Shown: positions 43,852-54,889 of the stretch, piece by piece
Layout: each line of letters starts with the position of its first letter
Numbering within the stretch: the first letter of the stretch is position 1
DNA from: Thelonectria olida
Taxonomy: Eukaryota > Ascomycota > Sordariomycetes > Hypocreales > Nectriaceae
Length of the DNA: 64,000 nt
Direction: 5' to 3'
Assembly (NCBI GenBank): GCA_020736575.1
Contig: JAGPYM010000007.1
Span: forward strand, 1,981,474-2,045,473
Notes under the pieces: generated by a model
Told to the model about the DNA's origin: nothing
What the model saw: only the letters and a program-made list of their open reading frames with translations
Database searches by the model: none
Translations under genes and position numbers: made by a program

Positions 43852-45711
43852 ACGTATATGATAAGCGAGTCGGAAATACAAGCGAGTTGGAAAAAAATCC
43901 TTACCCTCCAGATAGAATTCTAAATAAAATCAACATAAAGCCTTAAATCAATTGAAACTAATCGCTATTCTCTTCTCCAGATATTTCAACAACAATCTGA
44001 CATATTCTTGAGTTATAACTAGCCTTACTATATATTCCATACTGCCTTTCCCTCGCCGCCCCCGACCTTCCCCAATCACTACTTCTTGATAATTTCGCCC
44101 TCACCTGCGTATTAATGTCTTTCTAATTAATCTTATCCTTCCCCTTACCTATAGTTATCTTCCCTCCATTTTGCAACTGGGTTCTTTTTACTTTATGCCG
44201 CTTGCTAAGGGTCTCATTTGACTATTAAAGGTCCTGGACCTTAGACTCTAATAAGCTCATCTTATGTATTATTGCCTTTATTCCCTTAGTTAATAACTTT
44301 AGGGCCTTAAGAATAGACGCAGGTGAGCTATTCTAATGCCTTTTAATTTGTCTTTCGAGGTATTCAGACTATGAGCTAGCCTTAAGTACTATTTTTGGTA
44401 TCTTAGAAACCCAAGGGTCGGGGAGGCCGACCTCCTTTCTAATTGGTATTGGAGTCCGTAGCTGCACGTTAAGCTTCGATATGACATTTTCTGGGTTTAA
44501 GGGAACAAGTCCCGCCCCTTGAAAACCTCCCTTAATATTACTCCTTATTATCGCGGCTTTATGGGCGGTATAAAAGGCCGGGAAGAAGTCGGTCTTAGAA
44601 ACATAGGTTATCGAGCACCTGATTAGATGTTTGATTTCTCGACCATATGCCTTTTTAAGCGGACTAAAGCACCCGACGTTAAGAGGCTAGAGTAGATGAG
44701 ATGAATGAGCCAGCATATATAGTATGATAATATGGTTGCTTTCGCAATATTTCTTAAAGTCGACCGAGTGGTGGCTGTTATGCCTATTGAGGATTAGAAG
44801 ATGATAGCGACCGGTTGATTAGGCCTTAGTGTGTTGATCGAAGTGTTTGAGCTACTTAAGACCTGTATTATTATTGGTCTAGCTATTATAAGTTGTCGCA
44901 ATAGCCTAATTGTCCGGAAGGTTGCTTTCTTAGTACTAATTAGCGAGGTGATATTAGCCTATAACTATAATAAATGGCGCGATCACCCAGCTTTTAGTAT
45001 TAATTGCCTGAATGGCCGTAACCCATTCCCAGTTTCTAGGCTGTACTGATTTCGCCTTTCCATGTCTTTCTATGCCTGTGATAACCATTCCGCTTATAAT
45101 AATGCCTATTATAAAGCCAGTCTTGTTAAAGTTATAGATGTTAGCTAGGTTAATACTGTATTTTGCGATTGTGTTCTCTACGAGCCTGAACTAATGGCGA
45201 ATAATGGCCGGATTTTTGCATTTAGCCCTCTGATAATTGTATTTACGATTAAAATGCGTCTTTAGGTCTAGTTATTGCCTGATGAAGTTAGAAGCCTAGC
45301 GCTTGCCGATGGGTGATGTGTTGCAGTCGGCGAGCAGTCGGTTAGCTATTTCTTCTATATTATAAAGCTGAGGGGGAAACCCTCGAGAGTTTAGGTTGAT
45401 AATATATTTAATAATGATCTGTTCCTCTAGATCGGATAGTTTGTATGAATTTGGGATAATATTGCCTTAAGAAGGTTTGTTATAATATTGATTATAGAGG
45501 GTGCTAGGTGGGACTTTATATATTCTTGCAGTGGGATAGATGTGTAATTTTAGGTCGTTTCGAAAAGCCTGAAGGGCGAGGATAATATTTTTCTTTTTGC
45601 TTAATTGTAGTATATTTGGTGGTTGAGAAATAATTGATTAAAGGAAAATAAAGGTAGTTGGGGGATTTTTTTCCGACTCGCTTATATTTCCAACTCGCTT
45701 ATTATGTACGT
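43852..45711 (-). mobile_element. Fot1/pogo-like DNA transposon, first family
   Basis: 1860 bp flanked by TA at 43850-43851 and 45712-45713, the target duplication of the Tc1/mariner superfamily. Terminal inverted repeats of about 50 bp match: left starts ACGTATATGATAAGCGAGTC, right (reverse complement) starts ACGTACATAATAAGCGAGTT. A minus-strand DDE transposase is readable with stops: IYNFNKTGFIIGII (degenerate FDETGF), VQPRNWEWVTAI, and downstream the LDGH...H, CMPPH..LLQPLDVG.F.PLK region around 44850-44640. It sits inside the Gypsy element and is clearly richer in G+C than it, so it inserted later. Not autonomous now. Confidence 0.85.
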
Positions 45712-46889
45712 TATTACTAATAGGGGTTCTTTCTATTATTTTTAAAGTAAGGCCTTTATTTTTTAGGTACTAATTATAATAGAAGTAGTTATTTAGTCCT
45801 GCTCCTTCCTACTAGAAGTTCTTATTAAAAAAGTTTTAAAATTATAAGTTATTCTATTTTTTATAATATTTAATAGTTTAATAATAGTATTTAATAAATT
45901 TATTTTTTAGTTTTTAGGGTAAGTAGATTATTTTTTAATAGGTAATTATTTCTAATATTAAATTAACCTAGTTTGCTTATTTAATAATAAGTTATTTAAG
46001 CTTATTTCTAGTAATTAATTATTAAATATATTCTTTCTATTATTTTATTAAATATTTAGGGATATATTAGGTAATAGTAGTTATAATATACTTCTATTTA
46101 AAGTATCTTTTAAGTGTGAAAGTTAATAGTTATTCTTTTATTTTAACTTTACTTATATTAAAATCTAGTTATTAGCTAATAGTATTAGCTTTACTATTTT
46201 CTAATCCTTTTTTATATTTAATAATATAATTAAATTCTAATAGGTATTTAATATATTTAAATTATTATCTATTAAATTATTATATAATAGTAAAGTAAGA
46301 GATGTTCTTATAATTTATATAGATTATAATCTAATAGTAGCTTCCAAGGAGGTACTATCTAAACTCTTTAAAAGTGTTAATAATTATAAGGAATTTTTAT
46401 TATATATAGGGTAATTAAGTTCTACTTTATATAACTTATAGGAGTAAAATGCTATTAGGTGTAATTTTCTATTATTATTATATTATTTAATCTAGGCTCC
46501 TAAGGTAAAGTTTAAAAAGTCTATTTCTAATTTAATAAATTATATAAGGTTAAATATTTTAAGTACTAGTTTATTAAAAATAAGGTTTTTAATTTTATTA
46601 AAGCTTTTTAAATATTAGGTTTTTAAATAAATAGTTAATTCTTTTTTATTAATTTAGTAAGTAGTATAATTAATTTTCTAAAATCTTTAAAAACTTATAA
46701 TAATAGTTTATAAATTCTAAAAAGGCTTATACTTCTTTAACTAACTCTAGTTTCTTCTAATTCTTAACTATTAAAAGTTTTTTAAGTCTATTTATATCTT
46801 ATTATAAGAGATAATATATTCTAGAAATTCCACTTTTAAAGTATGGAAATAACTTTTCTTTAGTTTAACTAGTAGTTTAGCATTTTTAA

Positions 46890-47200
46890 AAGCTTATAAT
46901 ACCTTATAAATATATTTTATATATTTTCTTCCATTTTAAAAAAGATTAGAATATTATTAAATAGCATATTATAAATATATCTAAGTATTCTTATAATATA
47001 TTATTAATTATTTATTAGAATATTACTAATATATTAGTAAAACTAAAAGGTATAATAAGATATTTATAAAATTTAAACTTTATTTTAAAAGCAGTTTTCT
47101 ATTTATATTCTTTTTTAATATAAATAAGATTATAAGCTCCTTTTAAATCTAATATAATAAAGTATTTTATTTTATAAAGTTAGTCTTTTAGTTTATTAAT
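46890..47200 (-). pseudogene. Gypsy reverse transcriptase core, RIP-destroyed
   Basis: Minus-strand reading gives KTAFKIKFKFYKYLIIPFSF, then TN...F..INNIL.EYLDIFIICYLII and SFLKWKK. This corresponds to the fingers/palm segment around the catalytic double Asp of Gypsy reverse transcriptases, with the Asp pair and many Gln/Trp codons lost through C-to-T/G-to-A changes. Confidence 0.7.
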
Positions 47201-49070
47201 TAAAAGTAAGAGTGTTCTATTTTTAATAGTAATATTATTAAGCTTATAGTAATTTATAATAAGTTAAAGCTTTCTATTCTTTTTAAAAATAAATATAATT
47301 AAATAGCCTGCTTTTAATTTAAAAATCTTAATATATTCTTTTTTTAATATTTTTATAAGGTAGTTTTTAAGCTTATATAGCTATATTTTATTAAGGTTAT
47401 AAATAGGGTAGAATATAATTAATATTCTATTTTTAAGCCAAATCTTATAATTCTATTAAAAATGCTCTAGTAGATTTATTTCTAGTTTTTAATAAATAGT
47501 TTCTTATAAACTTAATACTATACTAATACATTCCTAAGTCAATAATTAGATAGTGCCTCCTTCTATTATTTAAAGTCTTTATTTATTTATATAAATATCT
47601 TTTTTAAAAAATACAATTATTTATTATATTTATTACACTTGCCCTTTCTTATACTTATATTATATTCCTTTTAAAAGTTATATTTTCTTTATAAGTTAGG
47701 AAGTATTTTTATTATTATTCCGCTATACTTTTTTATTCTTTTTAATAGAAGTTTAAAATCTTATATTATTTAAATTATAATTTGTATTATTAGCTATATT
47801 ACCTTAAAAGGTTTATATTTAACTAGTATACTAACTAATAAAAGGGTTATATTAGTAAAGTTATAAATAATTTAAAAGTAAGTTATATTTTTAAAAAAGT
47901 ATAATATTAAAATTAACTCCCTAATTCTTTCTTTTAATAAACACTTTAAAATAATTAATCTTATAAGTAATTTATCCATTTTTATATTTAAATAGTTTTC
48001 CTTTTATATTAAATATCCTATAGGGTATGTCCTTATCCTTTTATAATAGTTTAAAATAATTAACTATTTATAAATTAACTCTATTTATCTTTACTCTACT
48101 ATTTACTAATATAATAAACTATTATCCCTTAATTTATACTTATAATATTATCTATTATTATAATAATATATTATTAAGTCTTTATATTATATATAAAGCT
48201 CTTTTTAAAAGTTTTATAAATTCCTTCTATTTTTACTAATCTTATAGCTCTATTATAAATAGCATTTATTATTTTTTAACTTTTAATATACTTTTTTAAT
48301 TTAGTTTTCTATTATATTATTCTTTTAAGTAGTATATTATAAGGTTATATATATTATACTAAATGCTTTTTATACTAATTTACTATTTTAACTTGTTTAT
48401 ATATAAGGCACTTAGGGTGCAAGCATTTAACTTTATTATATATTTTATTTATATATTTCTTTAGGAGTTTATATATATACTTTATTAAAATAGTAATATT
48501 TAAATAGTATAGCTAGGTTATATTTTTTTATAATACTAGGTTAATAGCTTAATACTATTATTTAATTAAATATAGTTTTAATTATAATAGGTAGTAGTTA
48601 TTTTTAACTTTCTTATTTAAGTAGTATATATAATTATAATAGTAGTAAGATATTTATAAGATTATATAGTAGTCCTAATATATTATATTAAAAATAGGTG
48701 TATTATTTTTATATAACTAATAAGGTTTGCATTTTCCGGATTATATTACTTATTATATTATATTATAAATATAAAGTTTTTTAATATTAATCCTCTATTT
48801 TTACCTAATCTAGGCGTAAATAGGGTAAACTTATTTTATTTCTTTTTTTATATTATTATTTAATTCTTTATTAAGTATTTTATAAATAACTAATTTTTTA
48901 GTTTATAGCTATTATATTAACTATATATTATTAAATAAGTTTAAAAATATATATTAAATAGTAATAGATAGTTTAAGTTTTTAAGCTTATTTATAATTTA
49001 ATAGTATAAGAAATAGTTTAGGAATACTATTTTCTATTTAGATTATAAGTTCTTATTTTATTAAGTTAAT

Positions 49071-49085
49071 TAGATTTTAATTTAT
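49071..49085. repeat. Target-site duplication, copy B, left
   Basis: TAGATTTTAATTTAT, identical to 49986-50000. Confidence 0.87.
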
Positions 49086-49985
49086 TATTGTTAAAAAAGC
49101 CGATAATCTAGGCACATAATAGAGGTCAATACAGGCCAAACCCTAGCCTTGTATCTATTATAATAAGCTTCTCAATAGGGCTCACAGTTGGTCTCAAGGT
49201 AAAAGTCCCCGCTAAGTAAACCTTACTTAAGGAACCTTATTCCGGGCCTCTAATATAAAAGCACCTGTTCTCTCCATCCGACCCTGGTCCGCATAACTCG
49301 ACCAATAATATAATATATAATAGCCAAAATGCCCAACTTCTTATCAATTGAACGCGATATAATCTAACTAGATAATGGAAGCCGCGCAGCTACTTGCTAT
49401 ATATTGGGATATGTAGATTTCCTCGAGTATATTGAGCTAATAAGAGACCTTAATAGGCACCTAAAGGAGTTATAACTCCTAGGCATTCCTGTACTGCCTA
49501 ATATAGACACGCTACTAAGTGTTAATTAAAGGATCAACCTAGTTATTTTGGGCTGTAAGATCCTGGTCGAAAGACCCGATGTGTGTTAATACTATCGCAA
49601 CTTCCTCAAATAGGAAGTTAAAGACCTTGCGCAACTTCTTAAAAGGGAAAGAAAAAACTGTCTTGATGATAACGATAAGCGATTTGTTAAGACGATCTAA
49701 TCAGATGCCTACAAGCCGTGGCTCCAGGAGCTGCTGTGCGCGGTGGCGACGATCCGAATGGTTGCCTGAAAGGCTGCGGAGGAAAATTCAAAGATAAAAA
49801 GTGGGTCAAATGGACGCAAGGGTTGAAAAAGTGGGGGGGGGCCAAAAAGGTTAGATGAAAAAGGAAAGTCTGGAAAAGGTTAAAGTGGGTCCAAGGGCAT
49901 TCAAACCAATGGAAATAGAGCAAGGCAACCAGGAAGCAAAATACACCAAGAGTTTAAACAATAATAAAAATCACCAATTGTAAAG
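49086..49985 (+). mobile_element. Unclassified ~0.9 kb element, copy B
   Basis: 900 bp in plus orientation inside the Gypsy element, framed by perfect 15-bp repeats TAGATTTTAATTTAT at 49071-49085 and 49986-50000. Begins TATTGTTAAAAAAGCCG and ends CACCAATTGTAAAG. It is full-length relative to copy A. Like copy A it is moderately GC-rich in a ~20% G+C surrounding. The ORF begins at about 49329 (MPNFLSIERD) but has an early TAA and shares with copy A the later TAA before RINLVILG (ILGCKILVERPDVC in this copy). Confidence 0.82.
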
Positions 49986-50000
49986 TAGATTTTAATTTAT
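49986..50000. repeat. Target-site duplication, copy B, right
   Basis: TAGATTTTAATTTAT, identical to 49071-49085. Confidence 0.87.
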
Positions 50001-50695
50001 AAGGCTTAAATTAAAAGCTTTTATAGCTACTTGCTTTATATAATTGTTTTATTAAGGGTTTATTAAGTGACTATATATTTTAATAAGTTATTATAGCATT
50101 TTATTATAAATAAAATTACTTCCCTCTAGGCTTGCTATCTTATTTTTATAAACTATTATAAGAGTTTTTATATTATTTTAACTAATATATTTAGTTTTTT
50201 ATAGTTTAGGGACTGGTTTTTATATAATATATTTAGTAATATTTTATTTATATAAATTAGTTTAAGCATCCAGTTAAATTAGTATATTAATATTATTATA
50301 CTTAGCTTCTTTCTATTTTTTATATAGATTTTATAATACTAATAGTATAGTATTATTAGGAATTTCTCTATTATTATAATTACTTTATACTATTATAAGA
50401 GTTTTTTTTAAAATGTTCTAATTAGGTGTATTATCCTTAGGTATATTAATTAATACTTTTACTTATTTCTTATTTTTACAGATTTAATAATCTCCTAAAT
50501 AGGTTTTATTATATATAGTAAATTATATTTTTTATCCTCCTTTTTACTAAAGCTTATAAGGGTAATATTTATTATTTTTACTATTTTTATAAGTATAATA
50601 ATTATTATTATAATATGCTATTTAGTATATTAGGATATATTCCTAGGGTTTAAAATACTAATTAATGTTACTATTAATATAAATAATGTGCATGA

Positions 50696-52545
50696 TAAGC
50701 TTGCGTGATAAACAAGCATGCGTAATAAAAATCACTCAACTTGTATCATCTCTAATTGATTAACTAATTCTCGGCCACAAATTATATTAGACCTGAATAT
50801 CGAGGGTAGAACCCTTCTTGCCCTACAGGCCCTTTAAAATGACCTAAAATTAAAGCTCTAATGTGCTGTAGAAATCTATAAAGTTGGCTGTATAATGCTA
50901 TAGCGCCGGCAGAAGGGTATTTAATCTTAATGCGATTGGATCCCTAAGTTATGCAAACTATCTGATCTAGAGGAATAGATTATAGTTTAGTTTATTCTTA
51001 ACCTAGATTCGCGAGGATTTCCTCCTTAGCTGTAAGGTGTTAAAGAAATAGCCAATTGACTACTTGCTGATTGCGATGCGTTACCTATCGGCAAGCGCTA
51101 GGCTTTAAACTTTGTTAGGCGACAACTAGATCTTAAAATGCGTTTTTTTTATAAATATAACTATTAGAGGGCCAAATGTAAAGATCTGACTATTATTTGC
51201 AATTGGTTTAGGCTTGTGGAGAATATAATTGCAAAATATAGTATTAATCTAGCTGATATTTATAACTTTAATGAGACTGGCTTTATAATAGGTATTATTA
51301 TAAGTGGAATGGTTATTATAGGTGCAGAAAGGCGAGGAAAGGCGAAATTAGTATAGCCTGGAAACTGGGAATAGGTTATAGCTATTTAAGCGATCAATAT
51401 AGAAGGGTGGGCGATTGTACTGTTTATTATGGTTGCGGGCTAATATCACCTTGCCAGCTGGTATTAGGAAAGCAACCTCCCGGGCAACTGGGCTATTGTG
51501 ACGATTTAAAATGGCTGGACTGATAATAATATAGGCCTTAAGTGGCTTAAGCATTTTGATTAATATACTAAGGCCCGATTAACCGGTTGCTATTATCTTC
51601 TGATCCTCGATGGGTATAATAGTTACTATTCGGTCGATTTTAAGAAATATTGTGAAGATAACCATATTATCACGCTGTGTATGCCACCTCATTTGTCTTA
51701 CCTACTTTAGCCTCTTAATGTTGGGTGCTTTAGGCCGCTTAAAAAAGCATATGGCTGAGAAATCGAGCATCTGATTAGGTGCTTGATAACTTATGTTTCT
51801 AAGACCGAGTTCTTCCCGGCCTTTTATGCCGCCCATGAAGCCGCTATGATAAGGGGCAATATTAAGGGAGGTTTTTAAGGGGTGGGAATTGTTCCCTTAA
51901 ATGCAGAAAATGTCATATTAAAGCTTAATGTGCAGCTACGGACCCTAATGCCGGTCGGGGAGGAGGCCAGCCTCCCTGACGCTTGGGTCTTAAAGACGCT
52001 AAAGATGGTGCTTGAGGTGCAATCTTAGTCTGAATACCTCGAAAGACGAGTGAGAAGGTATTAGAGCAGCTCTCCCGTATTAATTCTTAAGGCGCTTAAG
52101 TCACTTTCGAAGGGAATGAAGGTAATAATGTATTAGAATGCCCTATTAAAGTCCGAGAACCAGATCCTTTAATAGGTAAATGAGACTTTTAGCAAGCGGC
52201 GCAGAGCGAAAAGAACCCGGCTACAGAATAGAGGGAAGATGATAGTAGGTAAGGGAAGGGATGAGATTGATTAGAAAGACGTTAATGCGCAGGTGATGGC
52301 CGAATTATCGAGAAGTGGTGGTTACGGAAGGCCGGCGGCGGCGAGGGAAAGGCACTATGGAAAATGTGGTAAGGCTGGCTATAACTTAAGAATGTATTAA
52401 ATTATTCCTTATATATCTAGAGAAGAGGATAGCAATTTAATTTAATTGTTTAAATATTTTGTAATATTTTTATTATTAAGCCTGTCTTCGAGGTTGAGAT
52501 TTTTGTTATGCATGCTTGTTTGTTACGCAAGCTTATTATGCATGT
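50696..52545 (+). mobile_element. Fot1/pogo-like DNA transposon, second family
   Basis: 1850 bp between TA duplications at 50694-50695 and 52546-52547. Inverted ends of ~48 bp: left ATGTGCATGATAAGCTTGCG, right (reverse complement) ACATGCATAATAAGCTTGCG. The plus-strand transposase is readable through stops: IYNFNETGFIIGIIISGMVI, ERRGKAKLV, NGWTDNNIGLKWLKHFD, YLLILDGYNSYYSVDFKKYC, ITLCMPPHLSYLL, PLNVGCFRPLKKAYG, and a C-terminal zinc-knuckle-like YGKCGKAGYNLR. Length and layout match Fot1-type elements (~1.85 kb, ~540 residues). The terminal repeats differ from the first copy, so it is another family. Inactivated by RIP-type stops. Confidence 0.85.
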
Positions 52546-53805
52546 TATAATAGTTTTTATTTATATATATTACTTAATACTATAGGGCATACTTGTGTTA
52601 TTTATTATAGTTTATTAGATTAGTTATAATTATAATAGTTATTACTAGGGTCCTAGTAACTATTCTAACTGCCATTTAGGGTTCGTTCTATTAATTAGTA
52701 TTATTTAAGTATTTCTTACTTTTTAAAATAGGTTTAAACTTTTAATTAGTTTTATTAGAGTTCTAACACTTACTTTTAAAATGTCCCTTCTTTTTATAAT
52801 TCTAATAAGTAACTTGCAAATAGTTTTATTAAGTAGCTTTAAGCTTTATAAGTTTTAAATTTATATTATAAAAGGTATTATTTTAATAAGCTCTCCCTTT
52901 TTCCTTATTATTATTTATTTAATATTAGTTAGAGTAATAAGAATTATAAAAAGTATTTTATTTTATATGTTATTTTTAAGCCTTTTCTCTTTTATATTTA
53001 TACTATCTTTTATTAATTTTAATAGTTATAATAATAAACTTTATAAGGGTCTTAGGGCGTTTTACTTTATAAATCTTATTTTTAACTTCTTTTTTAAGTT
53101 TCTAATAGTAGATTTCTATAAGTATATTATTATTTTATTTAAATTTAACTATAACTTATTAAAATATAATAGAATAACTAGTAGTAAATTTAAACTATTT
53201 AATTTTGTAAATATTAATAGCTATTTAATATTTTTTATTAACTATTTTAAATGTATTTTTAAGTGCAGTTTTAAAATTGTCCTATTTTAAAAAGATATTA
53301 ATTATATTTTAATTTTAACTAATATTATTATTATATTTAAGGTAATTTCCTATAATAGGTTTAAACTAGGTGGCTATAATTCCCTTTATATAATTATAAG
53401 TATATATAACCCTTCTTTTAGCTAAGGTAAGTCTATATAAGAACTAGTAGAAGTAGGTTTTAAAATATATAAAAAAAGGTATAATATTTTTAAAACTTCT
53501 ATTAAAAGGTTTTAATTAAAATAGTTTAACTATTTTACTAGAGTTATATCTTCCATTCTATTAAATAGCTAGGGCTTATTATTTTTAACTTTATATTTAA
53601 ATATAAAGTTAGTTAATTAAATTTTAAAATTACTAGATTTTAATAGTAACCTTTATATTATTAGGTAGTATATTATAAGCTAGGGGTAAGTTATTTAATA
53701 TAAGGTTAAAAGTATTAATAAGTTAACTTTTAAATATAATTATAATAGTATAATATTACTTAGGGTAATATAGTAACCTTTTAAATAAGAGCTTTTAATA
53801 TATAA

Positions 53806-54205
53806 TAATTTGGTTAATTTTTAATAAATAAAACTAGAGGGTTTTAAATTTATATTAGTAAAAAGATTAGGGTATTAAGGTTTAAGTAATATAATAGGTT
53901 ATTATATTTAGTAATATATTTAAAATAGATAAATATAACCAAATTATATTAAAAGCTAAAATAGTTATATTTATTTAATATATTAAATAAATATATTTAT
54001 ATACTAGCTATTTTTATAAGTTAATTATAGTTAACTTAAGTTAAACTAACCTAATTTAACTTATATAATTAAATTAAATTAAATTAATTTAGTTTAATAT
54101 ATATAAAGTGCTTTATATTTATAAGGTAGTTTTTATAAGTCTACTAGTTCTATTATAACTAACTGCCTAGTCCCCTATAAGGTTATAACATAGGCTATAA
54201 TATTT
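53806..54205 (-). repeat. Right LTR (5' LTR) of the Gypsy element
   Basis: Direct repeat of 41364-41765, including the shared landmarks AGATTAGGG, the GTTAACTTAAGTTAAACTAA stretch and AGTCCCCTAT. More C-to-T/G-to-A changes than the left LTR. Confidence 0.8.
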
Positions 54206-54329
54206 TTTATAAAGTTTACAATTAGCTTTTAAGTGAAAATCCTTAGTAAGTAAATAATTAAATAGAAAAATATATAAAAGAGTTAATATAATAATAAAAA
54301 TTACTAATTATAAAAATAAGTTATATTAT

Positions 54330-54860
54330 ATACTTATTATTATATATATTAGTTATATACTAGCGCTCTATTTTCTTATATAATAGTTTCTAGCTGCTTA
54401 ATAAGGCATTTAATAGTAAAAGGTAATAGTTTAAATATTAAAATTTAAATTTAATATAAATACTAGTTTATTTTATACTTAGCCTAATAATATATACTTT
54501 AACATTTAGTAAATATTAATTAAATTTTAGTAGGAAACTAAAACGCGCTAGTATAATATAGGGCAACTGTTAATTAACTTATTAAGCAGGTGGCAATTAG
54601 CTATTTTTTAACTATTTAAAATCTAATAAATTTAAAATTTAATAAAAATACTAATCTTAAGCATATAATTCTAATTATATATTTATTTTCTTTTAATTTA
54701 TAGTATTTATGGACCTATTAGGCATTTTAATATAACTTTAAGTTTTAATAGTTATTAGGTAATAGGGAAGGTATATATAAACTAATAAATTAGAATATAG
54801 TATAAAATATAGTAGTTATAATAGTTATATTTATAGTTATTAATTGAATAAAATAATAAG
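54330..54860. other. AT-rich spacer
   Basis: Strongly AT-rich, RIP-like, between copy C and the first helicase-type fossil. No readable frame. Confidence 0.5.
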
Positions 54861-54889
54861 AGATTTAGGAGAAGTGTAAAAAAAGTGTA

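Larger units (their letters stand above)
41364..54205 (-). mobile_element. Ty3/Gypsy LTR retrotransposon, RIP-damaged, with nested insertions
   Basis: Direct LTRs of about 400 bp at both ends define the element. On the minus strand a degraded pol can be read through many TAA/TAG stops. Reverse transcriptase is near 47200-46890, with text of the type AF+IKF..Y.YL..PFSFTN, and a YLDD-box-like CYLIIF. Integrase is near 43720-43000, including HPLYKY, ITIDFIIKLFLL and a ...NWIKKLLIV.LAYN segment. Order RT then integrase indicates Ty3/Gypsy. After subtracting the three internal insertions (1.86, 0.9 and 1.85 kb plus duplications) the element is about 8.2 kb. Its base composition is near 20% G+C; no frame is functional. 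Confidence 0.8.
41272..54315 (+). mobile_element. Old copy C of the 0.9 kb element, split by a Gypsy element
   Basis: The left piece, 41272 to about 41363, matches the first ~90 bp of copy B, almost entirely by C-to-T/G-to-A differences. The right piece, about 54206-54315, matches the next ~45 bp and then, after an internal gap of about 700 bp, the last ~55 bp of the element. The whole is framed by perfect 14-bp repeats ATAAGTTATATTAT at 41258-41271 and 54316-54329. The Gypsy element lies between the two pieces. Copy C was thus an internally deleted, heavily RIP-mutated ~0.2 kb copy before the Gypsy insertion. Confidence 0.7.

Noticed and set aside
44831..45049. Plus-strand hydrophobic frame in the first Fot1-like element
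   Set aside because: It is antisense to the transposase; its counterpart in the second element (51348-51554, minus) is antisense too and both mirror conserved transposase sequence.
40364..49985. A 9.6 kb transposon with 0.9 kb terminal inverted repeats
   Set aside because: The inverted 0.9 kb arms each have their own perfect and different target duplications, and one LTR boundary lies between them, so they are two independent insertions in opposite orientation.
52967..53290. 107-codon Phe/Ile/Asn-rich frame
   Set aside because: It is antisense to the Gypsy element in very AT-rich RIP-damaged DNA; its composition explains the open frame.
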